Positions 1 to 5,853 of a DNA stretch of 6,296 nucleotides are shown here, one piece after another. The stretch is taken from contig CAAFJQ010000081.1 in the NCBI GenBank assembly GCA_900763245.1, positions 1 to 6,296 of the forward strand, given 5' to 3'. The position numbers were made by a program, and so were the translations under genes. This DNA is from Bacilli bacterium (GTDB taxonomy: Bacteria > Bacillota_I > Bacilli_A > RFN20 > CAG-288). The notes under the pieces were generated by a model. That model made no database searches. It was given only the letters and a program-made list of their open reading frames with translations, and was not told where the DNA came from. The stretch's first letter is position 1. Each line of letters starts with the position of its first letter.

Positions 1-119
1 TCTGTGGAATGCCTCTTCTCTTTGTCCCACGAGGTCTTCTCTTTGAAGTAGACATACCCGTTTGCGAAGACCTTGAACCGCGGGTCGCTCGGAATGTCTA
101 TCGCACCTGTCCTGATCAT
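1..119 (-). CDS. Transposase-like protein, N-terminal fragment (cut by window edge)
   Basis: Only the first 39 codons are inside the window. The start ATG (119-117) follows a strong AAGGAGG site (135-129) with a 9-base spacer, and the frame is open to the left edge. The peptide contains D-P-R-F-K-V-F-A-N-G-Y-V-Y-F and then a charged K-E-K-T-S-W-D-K-E-K stretch. This resembles the N-terminus of DDE transposases of IS1634-like elements as I remember them, before the catalytic domain. Codons are visibly richer in G and C than those of the neighbouring genes (for example a GAC-CCG-CGG run), as expected for a mobile gene. It has its own promoter directly upstream. The family call is from memory of short motifs and is tentative; that a real gene starts here is well supported by the promoter and ribosome binding site. 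Confidence 0.55.
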   Translation of the reverse strand, partial: MIRTGAIDIPSDPRFKVFANGYVYFKEKTSWDKEKRHST

Positions 120-145
120 TCTTGTTCGCCTCCTTACAACGTATA

Positions 146-174
146 ATTATACGCCTTCAGTAGTAAAAAGTAAA
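146..174 (-). promoter_or_regulatory. Promoter for the transposase-like gene
   Basis: Reading leftwards, TTTACT (174-169) and a perfect TATAAT (151-146) are separated by 17 bases. The predicted start, near 139, lies just before the AAGGAGG site at 135-129. The -10 sits inside a perfect 14-base palindrome, CGTATAATTATACG (140-153), so TATAAT is also present on the other strand. The palindrome may be chance in AT-rich DNA or a binding site. Confidence 0.6.
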
Positions 175-202
175 GAGCCGGATGTGGGAAAAACGGCTTT
201 TT
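162..202 (-). terminator. Hairpin terminator after the nuclease-like gene
   Basis: A 9-bp stem with one G-T pair (arms 194-202 and 172-180) encloses a 13-base loop. Reading leftwards it is followed by ACTTTTTAC, an imperfect T-rich tail. It lies about 40 bases past the stop codon of the PD-(D/E)XK-like gene and just before the next promoter. It could equally belong to the end of an insertion sequence, where such hairpins block read-through into the transposase. On the plus strand the arm ends in a T run, so it may work in both directions. Confidence 0.55.
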
Positions 203-243
203 TCTCACTTTGCGTCTCATATTCCTGTTTTTCCTTATGCTTT

Positions 244-804
244 TTAGCCTTTCCTATTGCTAAGCGTATAATTTTCGTGGGAGTTCAGGTTATACAGCTT
301 GTTCTCAAGAGCGATGATATAGCTAGGCTTATCATCGACATAGATCAGTATCCAAGCATCCGGAATAGAGTCTCCTCTTTTGTATTGTAGAAACTCATCG
401 ACAGCTTTCCAAGTCTCCGTTTTCAGCGTCTCATCATCTTTGATATTCTGACTCAGCTCTTTTCTAATAGCCTCATACAGAAACTTTTCATCTTTTGTAT
501 CCTGCCCCGTAAAGCCCCAGCATTTTCCAGTTGGACTGAAGGCAAACATCACTCGATTTTCTATAGGAAAGCTCAGAACCTTCATAGGTTCTGGCTTCAT
601 CTGAAGATAATAGTCAACTTTAATCTTTCCTTTTGAAACGTCAACATCAAAAATAGAGGAAAACATTTCTCTTTTATCATCATCATTCAACGAATCAATC
701 GAATTGATAAACGCCTTTGTGATATTGTTCTCTAGATGTGGTTTTCCATCATACTGCCAGAAGACATTCAAATGGCGATCTCTCAAGCCTTTGTAATCGA
801 TCAT
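244..804 (-). CDS. PD-(D/E)XK nuclease-like protein, probably truncated at the C-terminus
   Basis: 186 residues, ATG start at 804, TAA at 246-244. The order of motifs fits the PD-(D/E)XK nuclease fold: an early acidic helix with H-L-E-N-N (residues 23-27), then P148-D149, a hydrophobic strand, and E167-N-K169 at the end of the next strand. In this superfamily D149, E167 and K169 would coordinate metal and catalyse phosphodiester cleavage. Families of this type normally continue after E-x-K with a helix carrying a Q-x-x-x-Y-like motif. Here only 17 residues (N-S-H-E-N-Y-T-L-S-N-R-K-G at the end) remain and show no such motif. The transposase-like gene with its own promoter begins just downstream, so loss of the C-terminus by insertion is likely. 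The start lies 3 bases after the WYL stop (TAA GGT ATG), so the two genes are co-transcribed; a GAGG (820-817) inside the WYL end is the best ribosome site. Nuclease assignment is by motif only; the product may be inactive. Confidence 0.65.
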   Translation of the reverse strand: MIDYKGLRDRHLNVFWQYDGKPHLENNITKAFINSIDSLNDDDKREMFSSIFDVDVSKGKIKVDYYLQMKPEPMKVLSFPIENRVMFAFSPTGKCWGFTGQDTKDEKFLYEAIRKELSQNIKDDETLKTETWKAVDEFLQYKRGDSIPDAWILIYVDDKPSYIIALENKLYNLNSHENYTLSNRKG

Positions 805-807
805 ACC

Positions 808-1800
808 TTATTCATACCTCTTTAATGCATTAGTCAGGCCCTCTTTCACTTTGTCGATAAGAGAAACTGGCGATATCACTTTGACACAGTCTGAATACTG
901 CATGATCCAATAATAGAGAGCAATTTCATTGCATCTGACATCAACATATATTTTTTTATCTTTATGACTGATTTTGGCGTTCTCTCCAAACCAGTCCTTT
1001 ACAATGACAATAGCCCAGTCTCCATCGAGTTCAAGAAGAGCATCGACCGTGTCACCACCAAAGAGATAGATATGATCATTGATGTATTTTGAGATGGAGA
1101 AGTCTTTCGGCCCATCTTTTAAATCGGCCATCTTTTTGATGGGCCAATCCTCTTTAATTGTGATATTCATCATGAAATCAAGGCGGAATGTCTGAAGGGC
1201 TCTGTATTTCTCTCTGTAATTGCAGAGAAGATAATATCTTCCGAAATTGTTCACAAGATAATAGGGAGAGACGATATATTCATAGCCCTCTCTTCTAGTT
1301 GTCTGATTGCCTTCTTCGTCATAGGCCAAATATTGAAAGCCGACTCTCTTTCCTCTTTTCATCGCCTCATGGATGACTGATATGTTATATAAAACCTGCT
1401 TGTTGATCGTTCTGTTGATTTCAGATGATTTATAGATATAGGAGTAATCCCTTCTTTGGTATCTGCTAAAGCATCCAGACACCTGATCGGATATCTTCTT
1501 TGCCTGTCTTCCATCGATGCTTCTGCTTGAAAAGACAGCATCGATCAGAAAGGATGCCTCTGTCTGATCAAACGTTCTTGATAACAGGGCAAAGCCGCCT
1601 TTGGGGCCCTTAGCGATATCATAATCGAGCTCTTCGAGCATCGATAAAGAAGAGCCGATGCTTTTTCTTTCTAGCTGAATATCATAGATCTGGTCGATCT
1701 TATCAGCGATTTCCTGCTGTGTCAGATAATGTTCTTCATCCGTATATTCTTCTAATACTTTCAGCACCAGAAGAATAGAACTCTTCTTGTTCGGTAACAT
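808..1800 (-). CDS. WYL-domain transcriptional regulator with N-terminal winged helix-turn-helix
   Basis: 330 residues. Residues 1-75 form a winged helix-turn-helix: a helix with T-Q-Q-E-I-A-D-K-I, a recognition helix, and a wing around K-G-P-K-G-G-F. Residues about 135-216 are the WYL domain, an SH3-like ligand-sensing fold, with the signature S-P-Y-Y-L-V (178-183), then G-R-Y-Y-L-L (187-192) and a conserved arginine in the T-F-R-L-D stretch. Residues about 245-330 match the C-terminal WCX extension. Length is normal for the family. Start ATG at 1800 follows GGTGAGG. WYL proteins of this layout often control defence operons (BrxR and CapW are examples) by sensing nucleic acid or nucleotide ligands. 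The gene is followed 3 bases later by the nuclease-like gene and preceded by a promoter inside a perfect inverted repeat, so it probably represses its own operon. The ligand cannot be told from sequence. Confidence 0.9.
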   Translation of the reverse strand: MLPNKKSSILLVLKVLEEYTDEEHYLTQQEIADKIDQIYDIQLERKSIGSSLSMLEELDYDIAKGPKGGFALLSRTFDQTEASFLIDAVFSSRSIDGRQAKKISDQVSGCFSRYQRRDYSYIYKSSEINRTINKQVLYNISVIHEAMKRGKRVGFQYLAYDEEGNQTTRREGYEYIVSPYYLVNNFGRYYLLCNYREKYRALQTFRLDFMMNITIKEDWPIKKMADLKDGPKDFSISKYINDHIYLFGGDTVDALLELDGDWAIVIVKDWFGENAKISHKDKKIYVDVRCNEIALYYWIMQYSDCVKVISPVSLIDKVKEGLTNALKRYE

Positions 1801-1858
1801 TTCCTCACCTCGCTTCTATTTTCTTGCTTTAGATAAGTCTTCCTTTGCAAGCAATCGT

Positions 1859-1897
1859 ATTATATCACGTGTCCGATTTTCAGGACACGTGATATAA
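1859..1897 (-). promoter_or_regulatory. Promoter of the WYL operon overlapping a perfect inverted-repeat operator
   Basis: Two 15-base arms (1860-1874 and 1883-1897) are perfect reverse complements around the 8-base spacer GATTTTCA. Each arm contains CACGTG. Reading leftwards, the downstream arm supplies an extended -10, TGATATAAT (1867-1859), with no good -35 hexamer. Transcription would start near 1852, giving a leader of about 50 bases to the ATG at 1800. No T run follows the hairpin on either strand, which argues against a terminator. A dimeric repressor on the repeat would cover the -10, so autoregulation by the WYL protein is the likeliest reading; this is inference. Confidence 0.7.
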
Positions 1898-1904
1898 AGC
1901 CGTT

Positions 1905-2087
1905 CTACTTCAGCAAAGATGTAAGAAGATCACCGGTTCCAACTAATCTGCCGCACTCATCTCTTGTCACTTTGCCATCAAACTCTCCGAGCTTATGGCC
2001 AAAAGCATTTTTGATGATCTTCTTCTTTCCGTTTTCGATGATTTCACCGATTTTACGGCCGTTTCTGTCACGTAATACCTGAGTCAT
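1905..2087 (-). CDS. Small 4-fold beta flower-like protein, function unknown
   Basis: 60 residues from ATG 2087 to TAG 1907-1905. The start is chosen because AGAGG lies 8 bases upstream. The protein is a chain of short glycine-punctuated units: D-R-N-G-R-K-I-G-E-I, then E-N-G-K-K-K-I, then A-F-G-H-K-L-G-E-F-D-G, ending G-R-L-V-G-T-G-D-L-L-T-S-L-L. This periodic pattern, with the closing G-T-G-D-L-L-T-S-L-L, is what I recall of the 4-fold beta flower domain, a small all-beta fold of unknown role. No signal peptide or membrane segment is seen. The same frame stays open upstream to a GTG at 2360, but that codon sits in the preceding terminator stem, so a 151-residue version is unlikely. A TTG at about 2276, with AGAGG 7 bases before it, is an intermediate alternative. 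The gene ends 7 bases before the WYL operator. Confidence 0.6.
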   Translation of the reverse strand: MTQVLRDRNGRKIGEIIENGKKKIIKNAFGHKLGEFDGKVTRDECGRLVGTGDLLTSLLK

Positions 2088-2352
2088 TCTGTTATCCTCT
2101 CTTTCAGGCATCATCATAGTCTTTTCTATGTCCTCTTTTTCGGATATAGATAATGGTATGATTTTTGTTTTGTCTTTCCGTGTCTGAATCATAGGGTACA
2201 GTTCATTTTTAAAACCATAATCATGATTTCGCAGCACATCGAAAAAGAAATAGCAGAAACGTTCGTGTTTATCGTGCTTTTTCAAGATATTTCCTCTTAT
2301 CAATTTGTGGTACAAACCTTCCTGAATCCCTGCCTGCAAGAACTGATGTTTT
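2088..2352 (-). other. Unassigned stretch, open in frame with the small downstream gene
   Basis: About 265 bases between the exporter terminator and the best start of the small gene. The minus-strand frame of the small gene is open throughout and encodes charged, aromatic residues (for example C-Y-F-F-F-D-V-L-R-N-H-D-Y-G-F) that I do not recognise. It may be an N-terminal extension starting at the TTG near 2276, the remnant of a decayed gene, or a leader holding the promoter of the small gene. TATGAT at 2118-2113 could be a -10, but no convincing -35 accompanies it. Confidence 0.25.
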
Positions 2353-2387
2353 AAAAACACCTGCGGTGAATATCACTGCAGGCGTTT
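2353..2387 (-). terminator. Rho-independent terminator of the exporter gene
   Basis: Reading leftwards from 2387, an 8-bp outer stem (CGCCTGC with GCAGGTG, one G-T pair) continues past an A/C mismatch into GTGA-TAT-TCAC, forming a long hairpin. TTTTT (2357-2353) follows at once. It begins 8 bases past the stop codon of the MATE-kinase gene, exactly where its terminator belongs. Confidence 0.85.
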
Positions 2388-2395
2388 AACATGTA

Positions 2396-4405
2396 TCAGG
2401 CTTTTGCTTCAACAACTTCTCTCTGCTTTAGATAATCAAGAATCATCTTAGCAGACATCTCTTTTCCAATAGAAGAATCGATACAGAGATCATAATGATG
2501 ACGATCATCCCACTTCAGTGAAGAGATACTCTGATAATATCTGGCTCTTGTCTTATCAGACTGTTTCATTCTCTTCTTGGCCTCTTCATAGTCATCATGG
2601 TACATCTCCATGATGTTTCTGATCTTAATCTCTTCTGAGGCATAGATGAAGATTGAGACCACATTAGGATTATCGCGTAAGACATAATCAGCCGCTCTTC
2701 CTACAATGACACAGCTTCCCTTCTCTGCAATAGAGAGGAGAACTTCTTTCTGAGCCTCAATGGACTGACTCTCTACGCTCTTGCTGAGATAGAGGTTATA
2801 GGGAACGCCTTGTTTAGGAGAACTGGTGTTAGAGAGGAACTTTTCGGTGAGTCCGCTCTTTTCAGCTGCCAAAGAGAGAAGCTCTTTGGAGTAGAACGGG
2901 ATATTGAGTTCACTTGCCACGATTTCACCGATACCTTTTCCCTGAGAGCCATGCTCTCTGGAAATGGTAAGGATGACACCAGGATGAGAGTTCTGAATTT
3001 CAACGTTCTCGACCTTAGAGTCATCTTCCTTGCCCAACTCCTTAAAGAGGAGGAAGGTGAAGCTAAGGGCAATAAAGAAGGCTAAAGTATCTGCAATCAT
3101 CGGGGCATAGAGGAGTGTAACAATACCAGAGCCTGGATTGCTCTTTTCGCTGATAGCGGGAAGAATCATGACAGCGGGAACGAAGAAGACAATGTCTCTT
3201 ACTAAAGAGGCGATGGTTGCTTTGACTGGCTTTCCGCAGGCCTGGAAGAAAATAGAAGACATCTTTATGAAGCAGGTCAGCATTGTCGTAGCCAAGAAGA
3301 GGCGGAAGACAAGGCGACCATATTCCATATAAAGCGGATCATCTTTACCACCGAAGATCTTGATGATGATATCGGGCCAAAGTTCAAACAATAAGGTAGC
3401 AACGGCAGAGATACCGATTGTCCACATCAGGATGAGGAAATAGGTATGACGGACTCGATTTGTCTTTCCGGCTCCGATGTTATAGCCGATGATTGGAAGA
3501 CCGCCTAAGACAATACCGACAACGATATTGAGGACGACTGTAAAGACTTTAGTTTCAATCGAGGTGATGGATATCGGGATATCCTGTCCGTAGACAGAGA
3601 GATTTCCGTATTTGACAAGCATTGCATTGCCGACAAGGTTGACGACTGCGATCGATATCTGCGTGATAAAGGAGCTGATACCTAAGGATAAGGGCTCTTT
3701 GAAGGCTTTGAAATCAGGAATAAAGGACTTCAATGTTACACGGAAGGTCTTAGATCGGAAGAAATAGATAAGGCCGATACCAAAAGAGATGACCTGTCCG
3801 ATTGCAGTAGCCCAGGCTGCGCCTTGGATACCCCAATCAAAGACATAGATGAATAAGGGATCGAGAATGATGTTGATGATAGCACCGACACCTGTCGATA
3901 ACATGGCAAATAATGGGGCTCCATCGCTTCTGATGATGCCGTTCATCATCATCTGCAACATATAGAAGGGGAAGAATGCTGCTACAATCTTCAGATATTC
4001 ATAAGCGAGCGGATAAGTCTTATCGCTGGCTCCGCAGAAACGAAGGATTGGCTCTGCAAAGATAAGGCTGAAGAGGATGATCAATAAGGATGCAATCAGT
4101 GTCAGTGTGATACCTGTTCCGATTGCCTTATTTGCTTTCTCTGTTTCTTTTCTTCCTTGGCAGATACTTAAATATGCTGCGCATCCATCACCGAAACACC
4201 AAGCGAAAGCTTGGGTTACGATGAGTATAGGAAACACAGCGCCTGTCGCTGCATTTCCTAAGTAGCCTAAGGATGAGTTGCCGACAAAGATCTGATCGAC
4301 AATGTTATATAAAGATGAAATCAATAAGGATGCAACACAGGGGATTGAGAACTTCAATAAGAGTTTCCCAATCTTTTCTGTTCCTAGTATTTTGTTTTCT
4401 TCCAT
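2396..4405 (-). CDS. MATE-family multidrug exporter fused to a cytidylate-kinase-like domain
   Basis: 669 residues. The ATG at 4405 is chosen because GGAGG lies 6 bases upstream; a GTG seven codons earlier lacks support. Residues 1 to about 460 are a MATE transporter of the NorM/DinF/MepA type, with about twelve hydrophobic segments in two halves. The opening L-L-K-F-S-I-P helix and I-V-D-Q-I-F-V-G segment are typical. It would export a cationic drug or metabolite using a Na+ or H+ gradient; the substrate is unknown. After a charged linker, residues 474-669 form a full-length cytidylate-kinase-like domain. It shows the P-loop variant I-S-R-E-H-G-S-Q-G-K-G-I-G (481-493), G-R-A-A-D-Y (569-574) and the R-x-R-Y-Y lid-type helix further on. 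A free MATE protein is about 450 residues, so the kinase part is a genuine addition. It is a single-gene unit with its own promoter and terminator. Codons are richer in AAG and GAT than in the ATPase gene to the right. Confidence 0.9.
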   Translation of the reverse strand: MEENKILGTEKIGKLLLKFSIPCVASLLISSLYNIVDQIFVGNSSLGYLGNAATGAVFPILIVTQAFAWCFGDGCAAYLSICQGRKETEKANKAIGTGITLTLIASLLIILFSLIFAEPILRFCGASDKTYPLAYEYLKIVAAFFPFYMLQMMMNGIIRSDGAPLFAMLSTGVGAIINIILDPLFIYVFDWGIQGAAWATAIGQVISFGIGLIYFFRSKTFRVTLKSFIPDFKAFKEPLSLGISSFITQISIAVVNLVGNAMLVKYGNLSVYGQDIPISITSIETKVFTVVLNIVVGIVLGGLPIIGYNIGAGKTNRVRHTYFLILMWTIGISAVATLLFELWPDIIIKIFGGKDDPLYMEYGRLVFRLFLATTMLTCFIKMSSIFFQACGKPVKATIASLVRDIVFFVPAVMILPAISEKSNPGSGIVTLLYAPMIADTLAFFIALSFTFLLFKELGKEDDSKVENVEIQNSHPGVILTISREHGSQGKGIGEIVASELNIPFYSKELLSLAAEKSGLTEKFLSNTSSPKQGVPYNLYLSKSVESQSIEAQKEVLLSIAEKGSCVIVGRAADYVLRDNPNVVSIFIYASEEIKIRNIMEMYHDDYEEAKKRMKQSDKTRARYYQSISSLKWDDRHHYDLCIDSSIGKEMSAKMILDYLKQREVVEAKA

Positions 4406-4461
4406 GGTTTTCCTCCAATACTTCACAAAGAAAAATCACCCTGGTAAAAGGGACACTATGT

Positions 4462-4489
4462 ATCATACCAAAGAGATGGTGTTTAACAA
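4462..4489 (-). promoter_or_regulatory. Promoter of the MATE-kinase gene
   Basis: Reading leftwards, TTGTTA (4489-4484) and TATGAT (4467-4462) are separated by 16 bases. Transcription would start near 4455, leaving a leader of about 50 bases that includes the GGAGG before the ATG at 4405. An A-rich run lies further upstream on this strand. Confidence 0.6.
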
Positions 4490-4520
4490 AGGGTGTTTGA
4501 TGGTTTATCGACAAAGAAAG

Positions 4521-4554
4521 AAGAAAAATATTTTTTGTTTATTTTTTATTTTTC
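4521..4554. other. A/T-tract DNA in the divergent intergenic region
   Basis: A run of phased A and T tracts, including the palindrome AAAAATATTTTT (4524-4535), fills the middle of the region between the leftward exporter promoter and the rightward ATPase promoters. Such tracts bend DNA and can act as upstream activating elements for promoters on either side. No coding frame here looks real. Confidence 0.35.
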
Positions 4555-4594
4555 GATTCTCCGTACATATATATTGGTGATAGGGGAATATTTC

Positions 4595-4630
4595 TATAAT
4601 CAGTTAAGTTCAAAGGTTTGTGAATTTAAC
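4595..4630 (+). promoter_or_regulatory. Upstream promoter-operator cassette of the ATPase operon (imperfect copy)
   Basis: TATAAT (4595-4600) is followed after two bases by a 28-base imperfect inverted repeat, GTTAAGTTC...GAATTTAAC (4603-4630). The first 21 bases match the downstream cassette at 4658-4678 with one difference. No strong -35 is seen, so this may be a weak promoter or simply a second operator. A regulator bound here would cover the transcription start. Confidence 0.55.
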
Positions 4631-4654
4631 AGAGCTCTTCTAGAGAGGATTCTA

Positions 4655-4692
4655 TGATATAATCAGTTAAATTCAAAGACTTTGAATTTAAC
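4655..4692 (+). promoter_or_regulatory. Main promoter-operator cassette of the ATPase operon (perfect palindrome)
   Basis: An extended -10, TGATATAAT (4655-4663), is followed after two bases by a perfect inverted repeat. Its 13-base arms GTTAAATTCAAAG (4666-4678) and CTTTGAATTTAAC (4680-4692) surround one central A. The transcription start should fall inside the repeat, near 4670, so a bound protein would block it. The stem is AT-rich and lacks a T tail, so it is not a terminator. The ribosome site GGAGG (4696-4700) follows 3 bases after the repeat. No gene for a cognate DNA-binding protein of this operon is visible in the window. Confidence 0.7.
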
Positions 4693-4707
4693 TATGGAGG
4701 AGTCATT

Positions 4708-5853
4708 ATGGTGATCCTAAACATGAAACTGAATCATATCCTTTGCTTCAATGATTTTCAAATCTGTTTTTCTTATCCAAGAAAACTGAAGAAAACAACA
4801 ATCCAAAATGAAAATCTTAAAGCTTTTCCTTCTTTCAAATATAAAAAGCTCAATGTTTTCTTAGGATCCAACGCCAGCGGTAAAACATCAATGATGAAGG
4901 TTATCTATTCTTTTCTGAACTTCATTTCAAGAAAAGAGGAGAGATACATTAAAGACATCATCAATCCATGCTTCAGCGAATCGGAAGCATGGATTGACTA
5001 TGTAGATAATCACGCTCTTCACCGGATGAAAATCAAAACAACTGAAAACGGAAAAGAGGATTTTAAAATTTTCCTTTCTCATTCCTCTGTCGAATTAAAG
5101 CAATACGACACTTATGAAAAAGCAGCCCTTGTATTAGATGAGATAAATGACAACTATGAAGATTATCTTCTCATCCTCAATAGGATGAAAGACATTCCAT
5201 TTGAATGGAATATGATTCTTCCTAGTACAGAAGAGAACTATGATCCGATTCATTTCATCAATACCAAAGACAAAAATCAAGAAAGAGATTATTTATCCAT
5301 CCTTAATGTTATTCTAAAGACACTGGATCCTTCCATCATCAAAATCACAAAAAGTCTAGACAGCGATGATGCGTTTGTCGTTCACCAGGAGAACGAGGAA
5401 CGCATCATCATTCAATCCGGCAACAAAATTACAGATATTAAGAGATTATCCAGTGGAACCAAATATGGAATCAATCTTGCCAACATGGTTTTCGCAATCA
5501 AATATCATATCGGAAGCATCTATCTTATTGATGAACAGTTTTCTTATATCAGCTCCGATATTGAGCTTGCCATTTTGACAACAATGGTCGAACTATTACA
5601 GGAAGACGAACAGATTTTCTTTACGACACATAACCAGGAAATTCTTTCCTATCCTTTTCCGTTCCATTCTTTCTATTTCCTCAGAAAAGATCTCTACGGG
5701 AAAGGAAAGGAAATTAAAGTTTCCTGTGCCTCTGATTATGAAAACAGAAACAATGTGAATCTATTTAACTTAGCTCAGAACGATGTGTTCAAGACTGCTC
5801 CAGATATAGATGCCATCTATAAGATAGCTGACAAAAAAAAGGAGAACTCATGA
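4708..5853 (+). CDS. ABC-type AAA ATPase of a two-gene ATPase/TOPRIM-like module
   Basis: 381 residues, ATG at 4708 with GGAGG 7 bases upstream. The ATPase elements appear in the order of OLD/RloA/AAA_15-type proteins: Walker A G-S-N-A-S-G-K-T (53-60); a long inserted segment (about 75-240) with charged helices in place of the long SMC coiled coil; an ABC signature L-S-S-G-T (247-251); Walker B I-Y-L-I-D-E (271-276); and an H-loop T-T-H-N (306-309). All residues needed for ATP binding and hydrolysis are present. No membrane segment or signal peptide is seen, so it is cytoplasmic. There is no TOPRIM domain in the protein itself, unlike OLD or GajA; instead a TOPRIM-like partner follows with a four-base overlap. 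Such ATPases usually sense an invader and control the partner effector; that role is inferred. Codons are more A-rich than in the exporter gene, hinting at separate acquisition. Confidence 0.85.
   Translation: MVILNMKLNHILCFNDFQICFSYPRKLKKTTIQNENLKAFPSFKYKKLNVFLGSNASGKTSMMKVIYSFLNFISRKEERYIKDIINPCFSESEAWIDYVDNHALHRMKIKTTENGKEDFKIFLSHSSVELKQYDTYEKAALVLDEINDNYEDYLLILNRMKDIPFEWNMILPSTEENYDPIHFINTKDKNQERDYLSILNVILKTLDPSIIKITKSLDSDDAFVVHQENEERIIIQSGNKITDIKRLSSGTKYGINLANMVFAIKYHIGSIYLIDEQFSYISSDIELAILTTMVELLQEDEQIFFTTHNQEILSYPFPFHSFYFLRKDLYGKGKEIKVSCASDYENRNNVNLFNLAQNDVFKTAPDIDAIYKIADKKKENS

Noticed and set aside
145..273. Inverted pair AATTATACGC (145-154) and GCGTATAATT (264-273) as ends of a tiny mobile element
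   Set aside because: Ten AT-rich bases around a -10 can match by chance; no target duplication flanks them and nothing else supports an element of this size.
73..390. Rightward open frame of 105 codons
   Set aside because: It runs antisense to the transposase-like start, its promoter and the end of the nuclease-like gene, has no ribosome site, and its product looks like no known protein.
1860..1897. Inverted repeat read as a terminator of the small gene
   Set aside because: No T run follows on either strand, and one arm carries an extended -10 for the next gene, so an operator explains it better.
2773..3332. Several open frames of 60-100 codons on both strands inside the exporter gene
   Set aside because: They are shadows of the well-supported MATE-kinase frame, with low-complexity products and no ribosome sites.
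4439..4452. Possible attenuator hairpin in the exporter leader (CCCT/AGGG followed by T-rich DNA)
   Set aside because: The stem is only 4 bp and no alternative pairing or leader peptide was found.
4273..4580. Overlapping rightward and leftward small frames around the exporter start and intergenic region
   Set aside because: They cross the exporter promoter and ribosome site, overlap each other in different frames and lack start signals.
4603..4692. Two similar palindromes read as the start of a CRISPR array or recombination sites
   Set aside because: There are only two copies, one imperfect, each tied to a -10 at the same offset; a promoter-operator duplication fits all of this.
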